A DNA stretch of 64,000 nucleotides. It comes from Coriolopsis trogii. Taxonomy: Eukaryota > Basidiomycota > Agaricomycetes > Polyporales > Polyporaceae. Below, one piece after another: positions 46,555 to 58,181 of this stretch; positions within the stretch are counted from its first letter, which is position 1; every line of letters starts with the position of its first letter. A program made the position numbers and the translations under genes. The stretch covers positions 1,240,001-1,304,000 of the forward strand of contig JAHYIO010000028.1 in NCBI GenBank assembly GCA_020543525.1, read 5' to 3'. Below the pieces are notes generated by a model. It was given only the letters and a program-made list of their open reading frames with translations. It did no database searches and had not been told where the DNA came from.

Positions 46555-49015
46555 TCAATACGGCCCTCGTGCCGCGTTCGTGCTCATCCTCGGCGCTTCC
46601 TGGTGATAGGGGTCGAACTCTGCGCTATGTGTCCGCGCCTCGTCGAAGTACGGTGAATTCGGGGTGTTGAGGTTCATCGTGCTCGCGTTCGGCCCCCACG
46701 TAGAGCTCTCATTGGCCTGTGATAGCGGCATAAAAGCACTCGAGTCAGAACTCCTGAAGTTGCCTCCACCACCGCGCGCTCCGGGTACACCGACCGCGCC
46801 CCCAGACGCCGAGCTCATTGGGTACGAGAGCGCCGACGCCTGCCGGGCGGCCGCTCGCCGCCGCCGTGCCATACAAATACCGAAAACCGCACCGAGAATG
46901 CCAACGGCAGCGATGGCCGCGATGATACCACCGACGATTGCGCCAGTACTTGTTGACGAAGCACCGTTGTTACCCCCCGACGATCCGTTGCTGTTGCTGG
47001 TCCCGCTACCTGATGCGCCGTCAAGGCGAGTGCTAGCAGGCAGGACAGTCGCGTCGGAAGTGGGCTGCTTCTCAATGTTGCCAGTACCAATCGTCACCCA
47101 GCTGGCGTTGCTAGGAATGCCGGACATGGTGACAAAGAGGAGGGCCGGGCCAGGCTGGAAGAGGTTCGGGTTGGGCGGGAGCTGCGCGACGTGGAGGGTG
47201 ATCGACCCGTCGCTGTTGACAGTGTACGTGTTGTTGAGCTGCATGACACGTTGACCCATGTTCATCGCGTGCGTCGTCCAGCCACCGCGGACAAGAACGA
47301 CGATGGTGTTGTCGGCGGCGTCATTCGCGGAGCCACTGTAAGCCGATGCCGGAACGGTGAGGTCGAACTTCTCTCCACCGTACGAGAGTGTCTCGGGGGC
47401 GCCGGTGAAGGTCGGACGGTTGGGGGCGGCGAAATAAGGCGGGTACCAGACTTCAGCATCATACGTGGTGGGGAACACCACATCGAGGTTGACGTCGACG
47501 TTTGGGTTCGAGCCGGCGATCAAGACAGACGCATCAGGCAACAGGATGGCGGACGAGTGGTACAGACGGGCGATGGGCGAGGTGTCGAAGCCATCGTTCC
47601 TCCAGCGCTTGCCCTTCTCCGCCTTCGGGTCGTAGATGGCGGGCTTACCCACAGGGGCAGCTGCAAGCGACATACCGTAGGGCATCTGCAGAGTGTCGAG
47701 GGTACGGTCGGCGTAACCCGCGGTGCCGTTCTCACCACCGTTGACGACGAGCATCGTGAGGTCAGGGAGAGCGATGAACTGACCCATGGTGCGACCTTCA
47801 GGCATGTCATCGTCTTCGACGTAGTCGATGTTGGTGGAGCCGTCCTGGGGTTCGGGGGTGATCGTGTGGCACTTCTTCGACGCGGGAATGTTCCAGGTGT
47901 CGGCGAAAGGCCAGGAGTAGTTACCCCACTGGAAGTCGGTCAACGTAGCACCACCGCAGAAGATGACGGTGGGGGTGTAGCCGTTATCGGGAGTCAAGGG
48001 AAGCATGGCGACAGCACCTGACGCGGGGTAGACACGGACAATCTGGTCGGGCATGTCAGGCAGCGGCGTCTCTGTGTTCGTCAAAGGCTCCCAAAGCACT
48101 GGCAGAAGCAGACAGAATGTCAGTAATTCCTCCACAGCGTGGAGGAAGTAAACACACTGGTGGAGTAGTTGGCCTGGACGAGCATCTTGCCGGAGGGCAT
48201 GAGGTAGGTGTGTGCGTAGGCGTTGAGACCGGAAGTCTTGATCATGAACTGCATCGTCTGGGCCTCCTGGCCATTGTCGGGGAAGAACTCGTAAGTCGCC
48301 GTCGCGGCACCACCCTCGTTCTCGGGGTCGACGTTAGGGTAGTTACGGTTGATGTAGCCACCGTTGGTGAAACCGCCGATGAGAACAATCGTACCGTCAC
48401 CCATGGGCTCCGCAGCGGAATACCAACGCTGCTTCTGCATGTGGAGCTGTGTTGCGTTGTCGAACCACTGGCACTCGGGGGATGTGAAGTCATCGGAACT
48501 TGTGCAGGGCTTGAGGATACGGATGGCAGTCGTCCCATCGTAGTCACCGAAGGTGTCGTCAAAGATGGCGGTGTAGGGGTTGCCAGGAGGGGTGACGGAA
48601 CCGATGTTGCCACCGGGGCCAACGGCACCGTTTCCACCAAAGGTAGCAAAGGAGCCGTTTGGCAAATGCATACCTGAGGCGCAGAAGACGTTGGTAACAA
48701 CACCCATGGTCTCGGCCTTGCGGGAGGCAATGTCGTAAACGGCACCCATGGCGGGGTACTGGCCAAACTTGGCAGCGTTGGCTTCGGACTTGTCGAGGAT
48801 GTAGACCTTCTCGAGGTTACCCAAGAACATCTTCGTTCGAGGGCGTGAGACTGTCATGCGGAGACGAGAGCAATCAAGGGAGGGGGACGCACCATCATCG
48901 CGCTGACCTGCGTGTTGCCACCATCCTCAAAGCCACCAGCCTTGTGAGACTGGGCAAGTGTTGTTGAGGCGGCTCCTAGGGAAAGAGCCAGCAAGGAGAG
49001 CTGGCGGTTGATCAT
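46555..49015 (-). CDS. Copper-radical oxidase, glyoxal-oxidase-like (AA5), membrane-anchored
   Basis: This is an extracellular copper enzyme of the glyoxal/galactose oxidase class, which oxidises small aldehydes or alcohols to make hydrogen peroxide for wood decay or wall chemistry. The start at 49015 gives a signal peptide (MINRQLSLLALSLGAAS). Active-site residues are visible: the cross-linked Cys in VFCASGMHLPNGS, its partner Tyr in QKQRWYSAAEPMGDG, the axial Tyr and His ligand in IARLYHSSAILLPDASVLI, and the second His in GGWTTHAMNMGQRV. After the catalytic part comes a Ser/Gly/Asn linker, then a membrane helix (GAIVGGIIAAIAAVGILG) followed by ICMARRRRAAARQ and a Ser-rich tail of about 100 residues. 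This predicts a plasma-membrane enzyme with the active site outside. About 785 residues from three exons; stop at 46555. Confidence 0.92.
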
Positions 49016-50126
49016 CGTGAAAAGCCGCAGTCGAGGGCGAGATTAGGTGGAGTACGGGAAAGCAGGAAGATATAGTATGAGAAGATTACGACAGTAGAGT
49101 TGGCGTCCTGGGAGGGAGAGAAAGTAAAGGAGAGTGTAGGACGGGTCGGTGATGGGTGGTGGTAGGGAGGAAGGAGGAGGGAAACGGCGGTGAGCGTTGT
49201 CCTCTGCGGAAAGACGCCAGCTGCCTTATACGCTCCCTCCTCGCGTGCGTGGATCACGTAAGCTCCCTCCCCGGCAAACCCCCGCCGCTTGTCCCCTCCG
49301 CCAGAGTTCTCGAGGTCGGCCGCGACGGAGCTCGACCGCGCTCTCTCCTCTCGCTTGCTTTCGTGTCTTGTCCTGCACATCCCATCGTCCGATTTCTGCA
49401 CTCGCTGCTGGTCCGTGCGCATCCACAGCTCCCCTCTGGCCGGGCACATTTGCTCGGCGCCGGGCTCGGCCAAGGTATAATTAGACCGCGGTCCGTTGGC
49501 GAGACTTATTATCGTTTACTTATTTGTTTCTTGTCCTCGCGAGGCGGTGCATCCCAAGTCCATCATCTCCCATCACCCTCGACCTCCATCCAGGCACCCC
49601 CGGCCACATTAGCCATCACCCGTATGTACATCCCTCCGTCATCCATGTCCTTCATATGTTACTTCCAAGCCTCTTGACCGTCTTCATCCTCGTCCTTGTC
49701 TTGCACGGCTCTCGCCTCCCAAGCGGTCCTCAGCGCTGTCCGCTTTTCTCATTGTTTTCCCACCCGTCGCCCCCCGTCTTCCGAGCCTGACGCTGCGACC
49801 CGGAAGTATACGCCAAGGCCTCACGCGGAACTTCATCGCCGTAGCGCGTCCTGCCGAGTCGCTCCGGTTGGGGGTTTCATGCGCACTGGACGTGAACGAC
49901 GACCCGACTGTAGCGTACCGACCTCGCTTCGACACCCTGTTGCCCGTCTCGTCCTCGGGATCGAGTAATCACAGCGCTGGCCGTCTCAGCTTGTCAACGT
50001 CAACGTCAATTGCATGGCCGTGAGCTTTCTTGGCTCAAGCTTCGTGCGCGGTCCCGGAAGAAGATAGCGTACATGTAACATTGTCCGTCGACTCCACGCT
50101 CTGCGGTCAGATTCGGGAGCCATACT

Positions 50127-50559
50127 GAGTGACTATCCGTAACGATTTGGATACAACTTTTGCTAGATGGCGGGCCGTGAAAAGTGTGACAGCCCCACCG
50201 TGAGATGGGCATGATGTCTTCCGTAACGCTCAAGCGCACACGTTTAGATACCAACTTTCTAGATCTAGAGCCACGTCCGACAGGCCTCATTGCCTCAGCG
50301 GATCATGCGCTTTCTCCCATAACGAGTAGGTACGGGATGTGGAGAGTGGAGCAAGACGTCCTACGCGAGGTTTAGAAACCGTTTAGAAATTTGGAAAGGG
50401 GGGGTACCCCCCTTTCCAAATCTCGAGGTTTAGAACAGGTGGGGCTCGTTTGGAAGAGACATCGGACTTTGAAATTGTCACGCTCGAAGCGCCATTCCTC
50501 TCGCTGCCGAGTTCTAGAGTCTCTAAACTAGTATCTAAACACCTTACGGATAGTCACTC
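50127..50559. mobile_element. Candidate non-autonomous inverted-repeat (foldback) element
   Basis: A perfect 16-base inverted repeat (GAGTGACTATCCGTAA at 50127-50142 and its complement at 50544-50559) bounds 433 bases with no coding potential. Inside, GTTTAGATAC at 50242-50251 has its inverse at 50531-50540, and CCGTAACG occurs twice on the left side (50137, 50221). The arms are thus compound. No transposase and no clear target-site duplication were found. It could be a MITE-like element or an eroded foldback; type is inferred. Confidence 0.45.
50389..50421. repeat. 33-base palindrome flanked by 12-base direct repeats
   Basis: A 15-base arm (ATTTGGAAAGGGGGG, 50389-50403) is exactly complementary to 50407-50421, with spacer GTA. 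It would form a stable hairpin or cruciform. The direct repeat CGAGGTTTAGAA lies on both sides at 50366-50377 and 50424-50435. It lies inside the inverted-repeat element. It is not a bacterial-type terminator, since the genome is fungal. Confidence 0.75.
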
Positions 50560-52570
50560 ACTCTCAGTGATGCACTTGTGCGGCCTTCGCGCATCCTGCG
50601 GCTATGCTCGGACACTCTCCTTTGCTTCGTAGACGACCGGCACTTTGAAAGCCGCATCTATACCTAGTGACGCCTGGAAGAAGGTTCCCCCAGCAAGGTG
50701 TAGTCGTTATTCCTGTACTGCCCTCGTTTTGCTGCTATATTTACACACTCGTTTCCGCCCTTCGATGTAATCACTCGGCATCGAATGGCCAGTGGCACTT
50801 GTAGCCTCTACACTTTGATATTCTACGTATCGCATTCCGACGGCATGCTGCCGCCCAGTTCGGCCGTCGCATGACTGTGCATGACATCGGTGAGCTATGT
50901 TTGAACGATCTCCTGTCAGAAGGACTGTACATGTGCTTGATAGACATCGCTCTCCAAGCGCTCCATAGGAGAGACGCGGCCGCGTCGTAGGAGCAAGTTA
51001 GAGGGGTATCAACACAGAACAGCATCCGGCGCACAGGCCGTCAGCTGCGCCGAGGTTATGAATATTTGCAGGGAGACATTACTTTGTTGAGTGAACGAAG
51101 CCCGAGATTTACTTACATCCGTTGGCATCCTGGAAGCCGGTATGCACTGAAGCGGCTCGTCCGAGCATTCCGTCATGTCGAAGATCACGTACGTTTGATG
51201 AGCGACCACTGGGATACGCTTCGCGGGCAGTGCAAGCGTAGCTCCTGGCGGAGGCAGTAAACCACACAGTAAGCTTCCAGCCTTCCACACGGCCGACGGT
51301 GGCCGGTTTCCCTGCATACCCGCTCGGGGAGATTGCAGCGAGAAGTCTGGACATGATGATTCTTGTCATATGAGATGATGGTCAACTTGGTTCCCGGACT
51401 TGCTCGCTTGTGAACGCATGAAGGCCGCGCGGAGTCCATGCTGTTGCGGGCATTCAGTGGGGATCGTCAAACCGTGCGTTTCCCAGCATCGGGCGGCGCG
51501 TCCATGGTTCTTCGTGGCGTTTGGGTTCCCTCTTGCCGAACAGCGTCTATGTTGTTGAGGGTGGCAGCCAGGTGGTCCCAGGCGTAAGTTTGACTATGCT
51601 GTCAGGTGTGGGTGGTGTCGACGGCAACGCTGCGAGTGAGATGAGTGTGGATTGACAACATACGGGAGAAGCCTTGGTGCGCTCGAGAGTATACCTGAGT
51701 GACAGGACGTCGACGCAGACACACATCGCACAAGGCCTGAACATTTCCGAGCCGAGATCATGTTTTCCAACACGAGGTCTCGGGAGCTTCACGAAGCAGG
51801 TGTGGCTTGCGAAGAAGTCGTGTGATTGAAATCTGGCAAGTGAACGCGTCGTCATAAGAACGTGCTGCAAGACTATACATTAACCTTCACCTTCAAGATG
51901 GCAGGATCGTTGCATCCAGTGAACCATACTCACGTCCAAGGATGGGATGTTTATCTGATGACAGTGCAGACATGAACAGTCCCAGAGTTGCTTCTGACCA
52001 GCAGATTGCCCTTGTCTCTAGTACCTCAATAGAAAGCAAGAGTGTACGAGACGAATCGAGATGGGGTTGGGCAGCCACGTGGGTTGCGATCGTCTCGCTT
52101 GGCAGGCCCCGACTGGTAGCTACAGCTTGTCTATGAACGTCGTCTTCGACCATCGTCCTCTATCTCCTGCCTCGTGTCCTCTTCTCCTTCTATCCGACAG
52201 TAATCCGACAGTAACCAGGCTCGTAACGACCTCCAAGAGGGTAGCCGGCGTGCGAAATCCGGAGAGAGAACGACGATAGCGGGCGAAGATACGAGAGAAG
52301 GGGCGATATTTCTGGACGGGCGACGAATGAGCTGACGCATGTGTCGGGAGTCGGGGCTGGGATGGCTGATTGGAGGAGGCTCAACATGACCCAGGTGCCT
52401 CTGTGGGCGACCGCTGGCTAGCACTCGCTGACGTCAGAGTAGAACACCAGTCCGATGCACTCGGTCCGCCCAGTGCCTCCTCCCATCTCGTCCAACTGTC
52501 CACTGCTCTTTCGACCTCTCTCCTTCCTCATCTCATCCCAACCTCCCCCTCACAGTCCGCATTGCGCGAC

Positions 52571-54344
52571 ATGCCCTCCCGTTATATCCCCCACTCCAAC
52601 ACCCCGCCAACCGATCTCAAGCAGGTCAGGCACCGCATCAATGAAGCTCTCACCGACAATGTCCTCCGAGTGCATAGGCACCCTTCCTCAACACCAAACG
52701 TCTATACAGGATGCGCAGGTAGGCACTAACGTCACCCTTGTGGCCTTCAATTGCACTCAACATTACCCCGATAGGTGAAATAATCATGGACATACGCGCC
52801 TTCGCCGTCATGCCATCCAAGGCTTTCCCCAGCACTCCAACCTCTTCTCTCATTGCCGTACCATTCCACGAACCACGCCACGGAAATCGCGTCTCCTTCC
52901 TCGAAACTAGCGTCGGCCCTGCCACCCTCATCCTTGTCCGCCAACTCCGCCTTCGGCAGAACCCAGACTCGACCAACCACAAGCATGCGCGCAGAGGCAA
53001 GCTTGACGCCGAGCTCCTGGACGAGGTAGAACTCGCCGAGACCTGGAGGTCTGCCATCGATGTCCTTACCGCTGCGCAAGACGCGGCCACAACCGAGCCG
53101 ATCAATGACGATGGCTGCGAAGTCCTCTACGGCCGGGCCGGCCTACTATATGCGCTCCTCCTTCTCCAGTCTGAGCTCCCCCTCACCATCAGCTACCTCG
53201 CTCATGCTGGCAAACCAAAGGACAGGGTGGTGAAAGATATCGAGAAGCTTTGCTCGGGAGACAACATCAAGGCTCTAGTGGACGATATCATCCAGCGAGG
53301 TGTCTTCGGTGCTCAAGTGTACCGGGAGGAACTCGAGGAAAGTGAGCGGTCTAATGCCCCTCCTCTGATGTGGAGCTGGCATACGTCGCGATATCTGGGT
53401 GCCGCCCACGGCGTCGGTACGTCTCATTCACCCATCGAGTTCCGAAGAGCTAGAGACTAAGCACAATTGATTTAGTCGGCATACTTCAAATTCTCCTTCA
53501 TGCCCCTTCCGAAATCATCAAACCGCATTGGAGCAAGATCCTTGGGACAGTCGAATGGCTACTCGCCATTCAGGATCCCCTCGGCAACTGGCCGACCAAG
53601 GCTGGTCGACATATGACGTACGTCCAGGGCGGCGCTGCCATGCAAGAGCAGTCAAAGCGCATAGGTGTCGACGAAGAGTACGAGAACGCCCTGGTGCAAT
53701 GGTGTCACGGTGCAACCGGGTTCCTCATCCTCTTCTCCGCGCTCCTTCGCCGGTCCACCATCTCCCCAGTTTCATGCGCACTCCCCAACGAGCTCCGCAC
53801 CTCGATCATCGCAGCCACGACCCGAGCGGCAGAGCTGGTCTATACCCGAGGTCTCCTTGTGAAGGGCACCGGACTCTGTCACGGCGTGGCCGGGAGCGTA
53901 TACGCGCTCCTGGCTGTCTCGGATGCGCTCGACACTCCCGAATCGACGCCCGCCCCCCTTCGCTCACACGCCCATTCTCCTTCCCGATCGCTATCGCACC
54001 CACATTCCATCTCACACTCGCATGCGCACGACGCCGAACACGAGTATTGGTTCCTGCGCGCTGCACACCTCGCGGACTTGGCCGTGGGCTACCGCGCGCT
54101 CGAACAGGAGGGCAAGATGGATGTTCCGGACCGTCCGTACAGCCTTTATGAGGGTGTTGCGGGGATGTGCTGTGCCTGGGCTGAAGTACTCTTGCGGCTT
54201 TCTCCAGCCAAGGAGGGGGCTACGAACGGCAAAAGCAACGGCAACAATGGGAACGGGAACGGAAGTACGAATGGGAACCCTAGTGCGCAGGGATCGAGGA
54301 GAGGTGGGATGCCTGGCTACGATGATTTAGCCTTGCTTGATTGA
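52571..54344 (+). CDS. LanC-like (LANCL) protein
   Basis: Eukaryotic LanC-like proteins share the alpha/alpha-barrel and zinc site of bacterial lanthionine cyclases; human members add glutathione to dehydroamino-acid sites. Whether this one does so is inferred. The start at 52571 reads MPSRYIPHSNTPPTDLKQVR, with HRHPSSTPNVYTGCAG typical of the family. The zinc-site and glycine motifs are present: RYLGAAHGV followed by VGILQILLHA, WCHGATGFLILFSAL with the first Cys ligand, and GTGLCHGVAGSVYALLAV with the Cys-His pair. YSLYEGVAGMCCAWAEVL follows. Between the last two lies a His-rich insert (SHAHSPSRSLSHPHSISHSH). The C-terminal segment has an Asn/Gly repeat (NGKSNGNNGNGNGSTNGN) before GMPGYDDLALLD. 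About 530 residues from three or four exons. Cytosolic; no signal peptide. Confidence 0.88.
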
Positions 54345-54827
54345 AGTTCCTGCAATGAGAAGTGGTAGAGGGTGGTATGTCTAAACTCACCCTGCTGTGT
54401 CTTTCGTGCTCGCTCACTATGATGCCATTGTTTGAAAATGTGTATCCTAGGATATGTTTATTGTACCATAGATGTAGCCTATGAATTGCTTTCCTGATTT
54501 TGCTCTCGAACTCTGCCTTATGCAGGATGTACACCACTAACAATGGGCCGTGTTTGTGAGTCCAAGTCACTTATTGTTAACGCAATGATGGCTGACTCTG
54601 ATGTTCATGCAGTCAAATGTATCGACCGGTCAGTCTACGCGTTGCCAATTCGACGCTGACCAGTGTCCGCCACTTCATAGTAGCGCTCAGTCCGAAACAC
54701 AACGCTCTACTGTCAGCCTCCATGTATATCTCCCCAGGACATCTCGTTTCGCCTTCTTCGCATTTCTTTCATTGTGCGTCCATCTTCTCGCTATCTGCGC
54801 TGTCTGGTACAGCTTTTACCCATCGAC
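54345..54827. other. Intergenic region between LANCL and GH71 genes
   Basis: 3' end of LANCL and promoter of the glucanase gene. The last 80 bases before 54828 are pyrimidine-rich. Nothing else recognised. Confidence 0.45.
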
Positions 54828-56727
54828 ATGGCCTCGCTTTCGCTTAACCTCGATCAGCTGCACACATCTTCCCTCCGGAAGGCCGCCATTTTATCGATTC
54901 TTCTTCTCAACGTCATACCGAGTGCCCTGGCCGAAGGTAGTACGGCACAGCAGATCATAGACAACTTTGCGCACGCGCTTGGCATTGGCCCTGGTGGTCA
55001 ATCCCTGGCGCAGGTGCAGGCGACCTCTACCCCAAAGGCCGCACTGCCGACGATCTCGCCCAGCGTTGGGGGGCTCTCGGGCAGTCTTCCGGTGAATGGG
55101 ACGACGACAAACGGGACTGCAGTGCAGCCTCGTGCGGTGTTTGCACACTTCATTGTCGGGAACACGTACAATTACACAGTAAATGACTGGTCGAAAGGTG
55201 AGCAACATCTGTGTTTTCGCGCTCCTGAGCTCACGTGTACGTTTGAAGACATTGCGCTCGCGGCATCGAAAGGTCTCGATGCGTTCGCGCTCAACGTCGG
55301 CGCGGACGCATGGGAGGCGTCGCAGGTCGCCAACGCGTACGCGGCGGCGGCCAAGTACGGCGCGAACGCTACGAGTTCCAATGCGACGGCAAGCAGCAGC
55401 CCGTTCCGGCTCTTCCTCTCGTTCGACATGTCGTCCCTCCCGTGTGCGACTGCGGCCGACGCGGGCGCGCTGCAGACGTACATCCGGGCGTACGCGAACC
55501 ACACGAGCACGTACACGTACAACGGGCGCATGCTCGTGTCCACGTTCGCGGGTGAGGCGTGTCGGTTTGGGACGGGCAGTCTGAATGGCGGGTGGGCGAC
55601 TGCGGTGAAGCCGGCGGGAGGGGGCTTGCCTGGAGTGTGGTTCGTGCCGTCGTTCTTTGTTGATCCGGCGACGTTCTCGGGCTTGAGCGTCATTGACGGC
55701 GCGTTCCATGTGAGTTGCGTCTTGTCCCTCGAGTAGTGTTATGAGGATGGCTTATGGTGAGTGTTTATAGTGGAACTCGGCGTGGCCGATGGGGAACTAC
55801 ACTGTGTCGTTTGCACCTGATCAGTCGTACATCTCTAATCTGAAGAACAAGACATACATGGCCGCCGCGTCCCCTTGGTTCTTCACGGTATGTACCGGGG
55901 CACATCTGCAAACACAGTGGTTTCGCCTTACTAATCAAAACATATGCACGAGCAGCACTATGGGCGGGACACGTTCAACAAGAACTTCATTTACCGCGGT
56001 GACGATTGGCTCTTCGCCCAGCGCTGGGAGATGCTTGTTCAGAACCGGAGCTCCGTCCCGCTCACGGAGGTGCTCACCTGGAACGACTTTGGTGAATCGC
56101 ACTACATGGGCCCGATCGAGGGGATCCAGCCCATGTCTCAGAGCTGGGTGAACGGGTTCGACCATCAAGGTGGGTCTGCTCCTGTTCGCTCCGAGAGAGA
56201 TTGTTTCCTGAACATGTCTGGGTTGCAGGCTGGCTGGACTTGATGAAGTACTACATCACTGCATACAAAAGTGGCACATACCCGACCATCACGAAGGACC
56301 GTGTCTTCCTGTGGGCACGGCTCTATCCCGTCAACGCGACGGCTCCTGACTACGTTGGGAGACCTGCAAACTGGCAGTGGGTACGTCCGATTCCATTTAC
56401 GTATCTGCCAAGTACATGCGCCTCTCCAATCGTAATTTGACGTACTTGCCTCTTCGGAAAATACAGACACAAGACTACCTGTGGGCGGTCACTCTGCTCA
56501 CGGCGCCGGCAAACGTGACGCTCTCGTGCGGCTCGACGTCGCAGAAGACGCTCGTTCCGGCTGGGCTGTCTAAACTGAAACTGAAGCTATCGGCAAACTG
56601 CTCGGTCAAGGCGATCGTGACGAGAAACACGACGACCTCGGTCAACTTTGCGCCGGCGGGATTCAACTTCAAAACGACAGCGCCGGCGTACAACTTCAAT
56701 GCTTTTGTCGCGGCGTCACCGGCTTGA
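54828..56727 (+). CDS. Secreted GH71 alpha-1,3-glucanase (mutanase)
   Basis: This enzyme cleaves alpha-1,3-glucan of fungal walls, in growth, self-digestion or attack on other fungi. The start at 54828 gives a long signal peptide (SLRKAAILSILLLNVIPSAL after a 14-residue lead). A Ser/Thr-rich linker of about 85 residues follows. The GH71 domain opens RAVFAHFIVGNTYNYTVNDW and, past an intron, DIALAASKGLDAFALNVGAD, SPFRLFLSFDMSSLPC, GVWFVPSFFVDPATFSGLSV. Further exons give WNSAWPMGN, YMAAASPWFFT, NFIYRGDDWLFAQRWEML, LTEVLTWNDFGESHYMGPIE and KDRVFLWARLYPVNATAP, matching later parts of the family. The last exon is the C-terminal beta domain (AVTLLTAPANVTLSCGSTSQ). No separate carbohydrate-binding module is visible. 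About 520 residues from seven exons, the usual size without such a module. Confidence 0.92.
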
Positions 56728-57426
56728 GGTTGATGCTAGTTATCATGTAGAAGTCAGATTCCTCCACCATGTCCTCGGCTCTGCCTCCTACTCACCTGTA
56801 AACGCACGGATTTTGCATACGCATGTCTGCCTCACAGGAATAGATGGATGGGTCGGATGCGTGTTCACGTCTTCGCTGTCAATGCCGGCGACGACTAGGC
56901 TATGAATGAGCCACACCCCTGTGGCCGTCAGTGAAGACATTCAACCCTTGACCATTTAGGACCCAGAGGGATTTGCATGTCGCGGTACCAGAGTTGTTGA
57001 GCTGTGGATATGAGCGTCAGACGGCGACTAGTTACAAGACGTTGGTGTTACGTTCCTCGATTGCCAAGTACCTTATGATGACGGTATGTCAGAGGACTCC
57101 GCTCCCCACGCAGGCAGTCTTGGGGAGCCTCGATGTCTAGGCCTACACGTATATATGCTGCCGCAGCGCGCGCATTTTTGCACTCAGTCTAGTCGTGCCA
57201 GTCCATCTCATTGCATTTGACTCTTGTGCGGTGTTGGGTCATTGTGTAGTAGAACAGACCTCACCTGCATTTGTGCACAATTACACAGGTGCCAACTCGG
57301 ACGCAAAGTGCGATATCAATGTCTCAAACGAAAGAATCCGGCATATGGTAAATAGGTGATACAACAGAAGTACACGCACATCATACAGACGAAAGCGGAA
57401 GGAGCAGTTGTTGAGAAGGGCGATGA
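56728..57426. other. Convergent intergenic region between GH71 and IES6
   Basis: Both flanking genes end here. A tandem of small frames is present but none has family features. Nothing else recognised. Confidence 0.45.
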
Positions 57427-58181
57427 TCACTTGACGATCGGGTTGACGCCACGAGCTGAAAGATACTCCTTGGCCGCCGTAGTACTCTGGAGGGAAAGGT
57501 CGTCACGCGAGGAATCTATCGATGATGGAGAGGCTCACTAGTCCCTTGATGAGCTCGTATATGCTCTTGTCATGATATCTGAGTCCAGTCGCGGGGTCCG
57601 TGTAGGGGCCCTAGGGTGACAAACAATGAGCATGGAGGCCCAACTCTCAAAATGGAGTGCCGTACCTCGAGACCGGTGATATCACAGTATCTGCGTTGAG
57701 GCAGGACCGACGGAGGTGCTTCGATGGACGCGTCTAAAGATGGGTAGAGATCCGTGTTCGCACAGTCGTGGGGATAGACGGTTAGGTAAAGACACTCACA
57801 GGTAGGCAAATCCTCGTCGGGATCATCTGGTGGGTGTTGACCGTCGACATCCATCTTCTCCTCCCTCTCGAGCCTCCTGCGCTCGCGCTCGTTCTTCTCG
57901 CGTTCGCGCTCTTGGGTCAGAACGGCCTTTAGGTTCTTGGTACGTCGGTTGACATTCTTGGTATAGTTTGGGTTCTTGAACGGCCGCGGATACTGGAGAT
58001 ACGAGAGTTGTTCTGCGAGAGTCTGGAAGTGTGTCAGGGCTTCATGCAAGATGCACGAAAGCGAGAGGAACGCACTGGCACAGGAGGGGTGGGCGAGTCG
58101 TCGCTGTATATGGTCGTGGTTTTTCTCTTTGTGGAGCCTTTCGGAGGCCTGTCTCGTTGATTCGAGTGAGCAAACGATCAT
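57427..58181 (-). CDS. IES6: INO80 chromatin-remodelling subunit Ies6 (YL1_C domain)
   Basis: Ies6 binds Arp5 within the INO80 nucleosome remodeller in the nucleus. The start at 58181 (MIVCSLESTRQASERLHKE) is the first in-frame ATG; an intron with donor at about 58078 joins it to TLAEQLSYLQYPRPFKNPNY. The diagnostic stretch is FKNPNYTKNVNRRTKNLKAV, followed by a coiled, charged run LTQEREREKNERERRRLERE. The YL1_C domain reads EAPPSVLPQRRYCDITGLEG, then after an intron PYTDPATGLRYHDKSIYELI. A final intron (donor after KGL, GTGAGC) leads to STTAAKEYLSARGVNPIVK and TGA at 57427-57429. About 190 residues from five exons, matching the family end precisely. Confidence 0.9.

Larger units (their letters stand above)
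49016..52570. other. Gene-poor divergent region of 3.5 kb
   Basis: This lies between the starts of the copper-radical oxidase and the LanC-like gene, so it holds both promoters. It is unusually long for this window. It contains an inverted-repeat element around 50127-50559 and a 33-base palindrome, listed separately. Short frames at 51009-51317, 51547-51870 and 51893-52153 (minus strand) have no family features and no coherent exon chain. The stretch 49250-49950 is pyrimidine-rich. Confidence 0.5.

Noticed and set aside
47191..48021. 276-residue frame antisense to the copper-radical oxidase
   Set aside because: Val/Gly/Arg-rich shadow; the catalytic motifs are on the minus strand.
50389..50421. 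Palindrome read as a rho-independent terminator
   Set aside because: Fungal nuclear DNA; no T-run follows, and no gene ends there.
51009..52153. Small minus-strand frames in the gene-poor region
   Set aside because: Some begin with ATG but exons do not join into a coherent protein.
54891..55709. 272-residue frame antisense to the GH71 gene
   Set aside because: Arg-rich shadow with no domain; the GH71 motifs and splice sites are on the plus strand.
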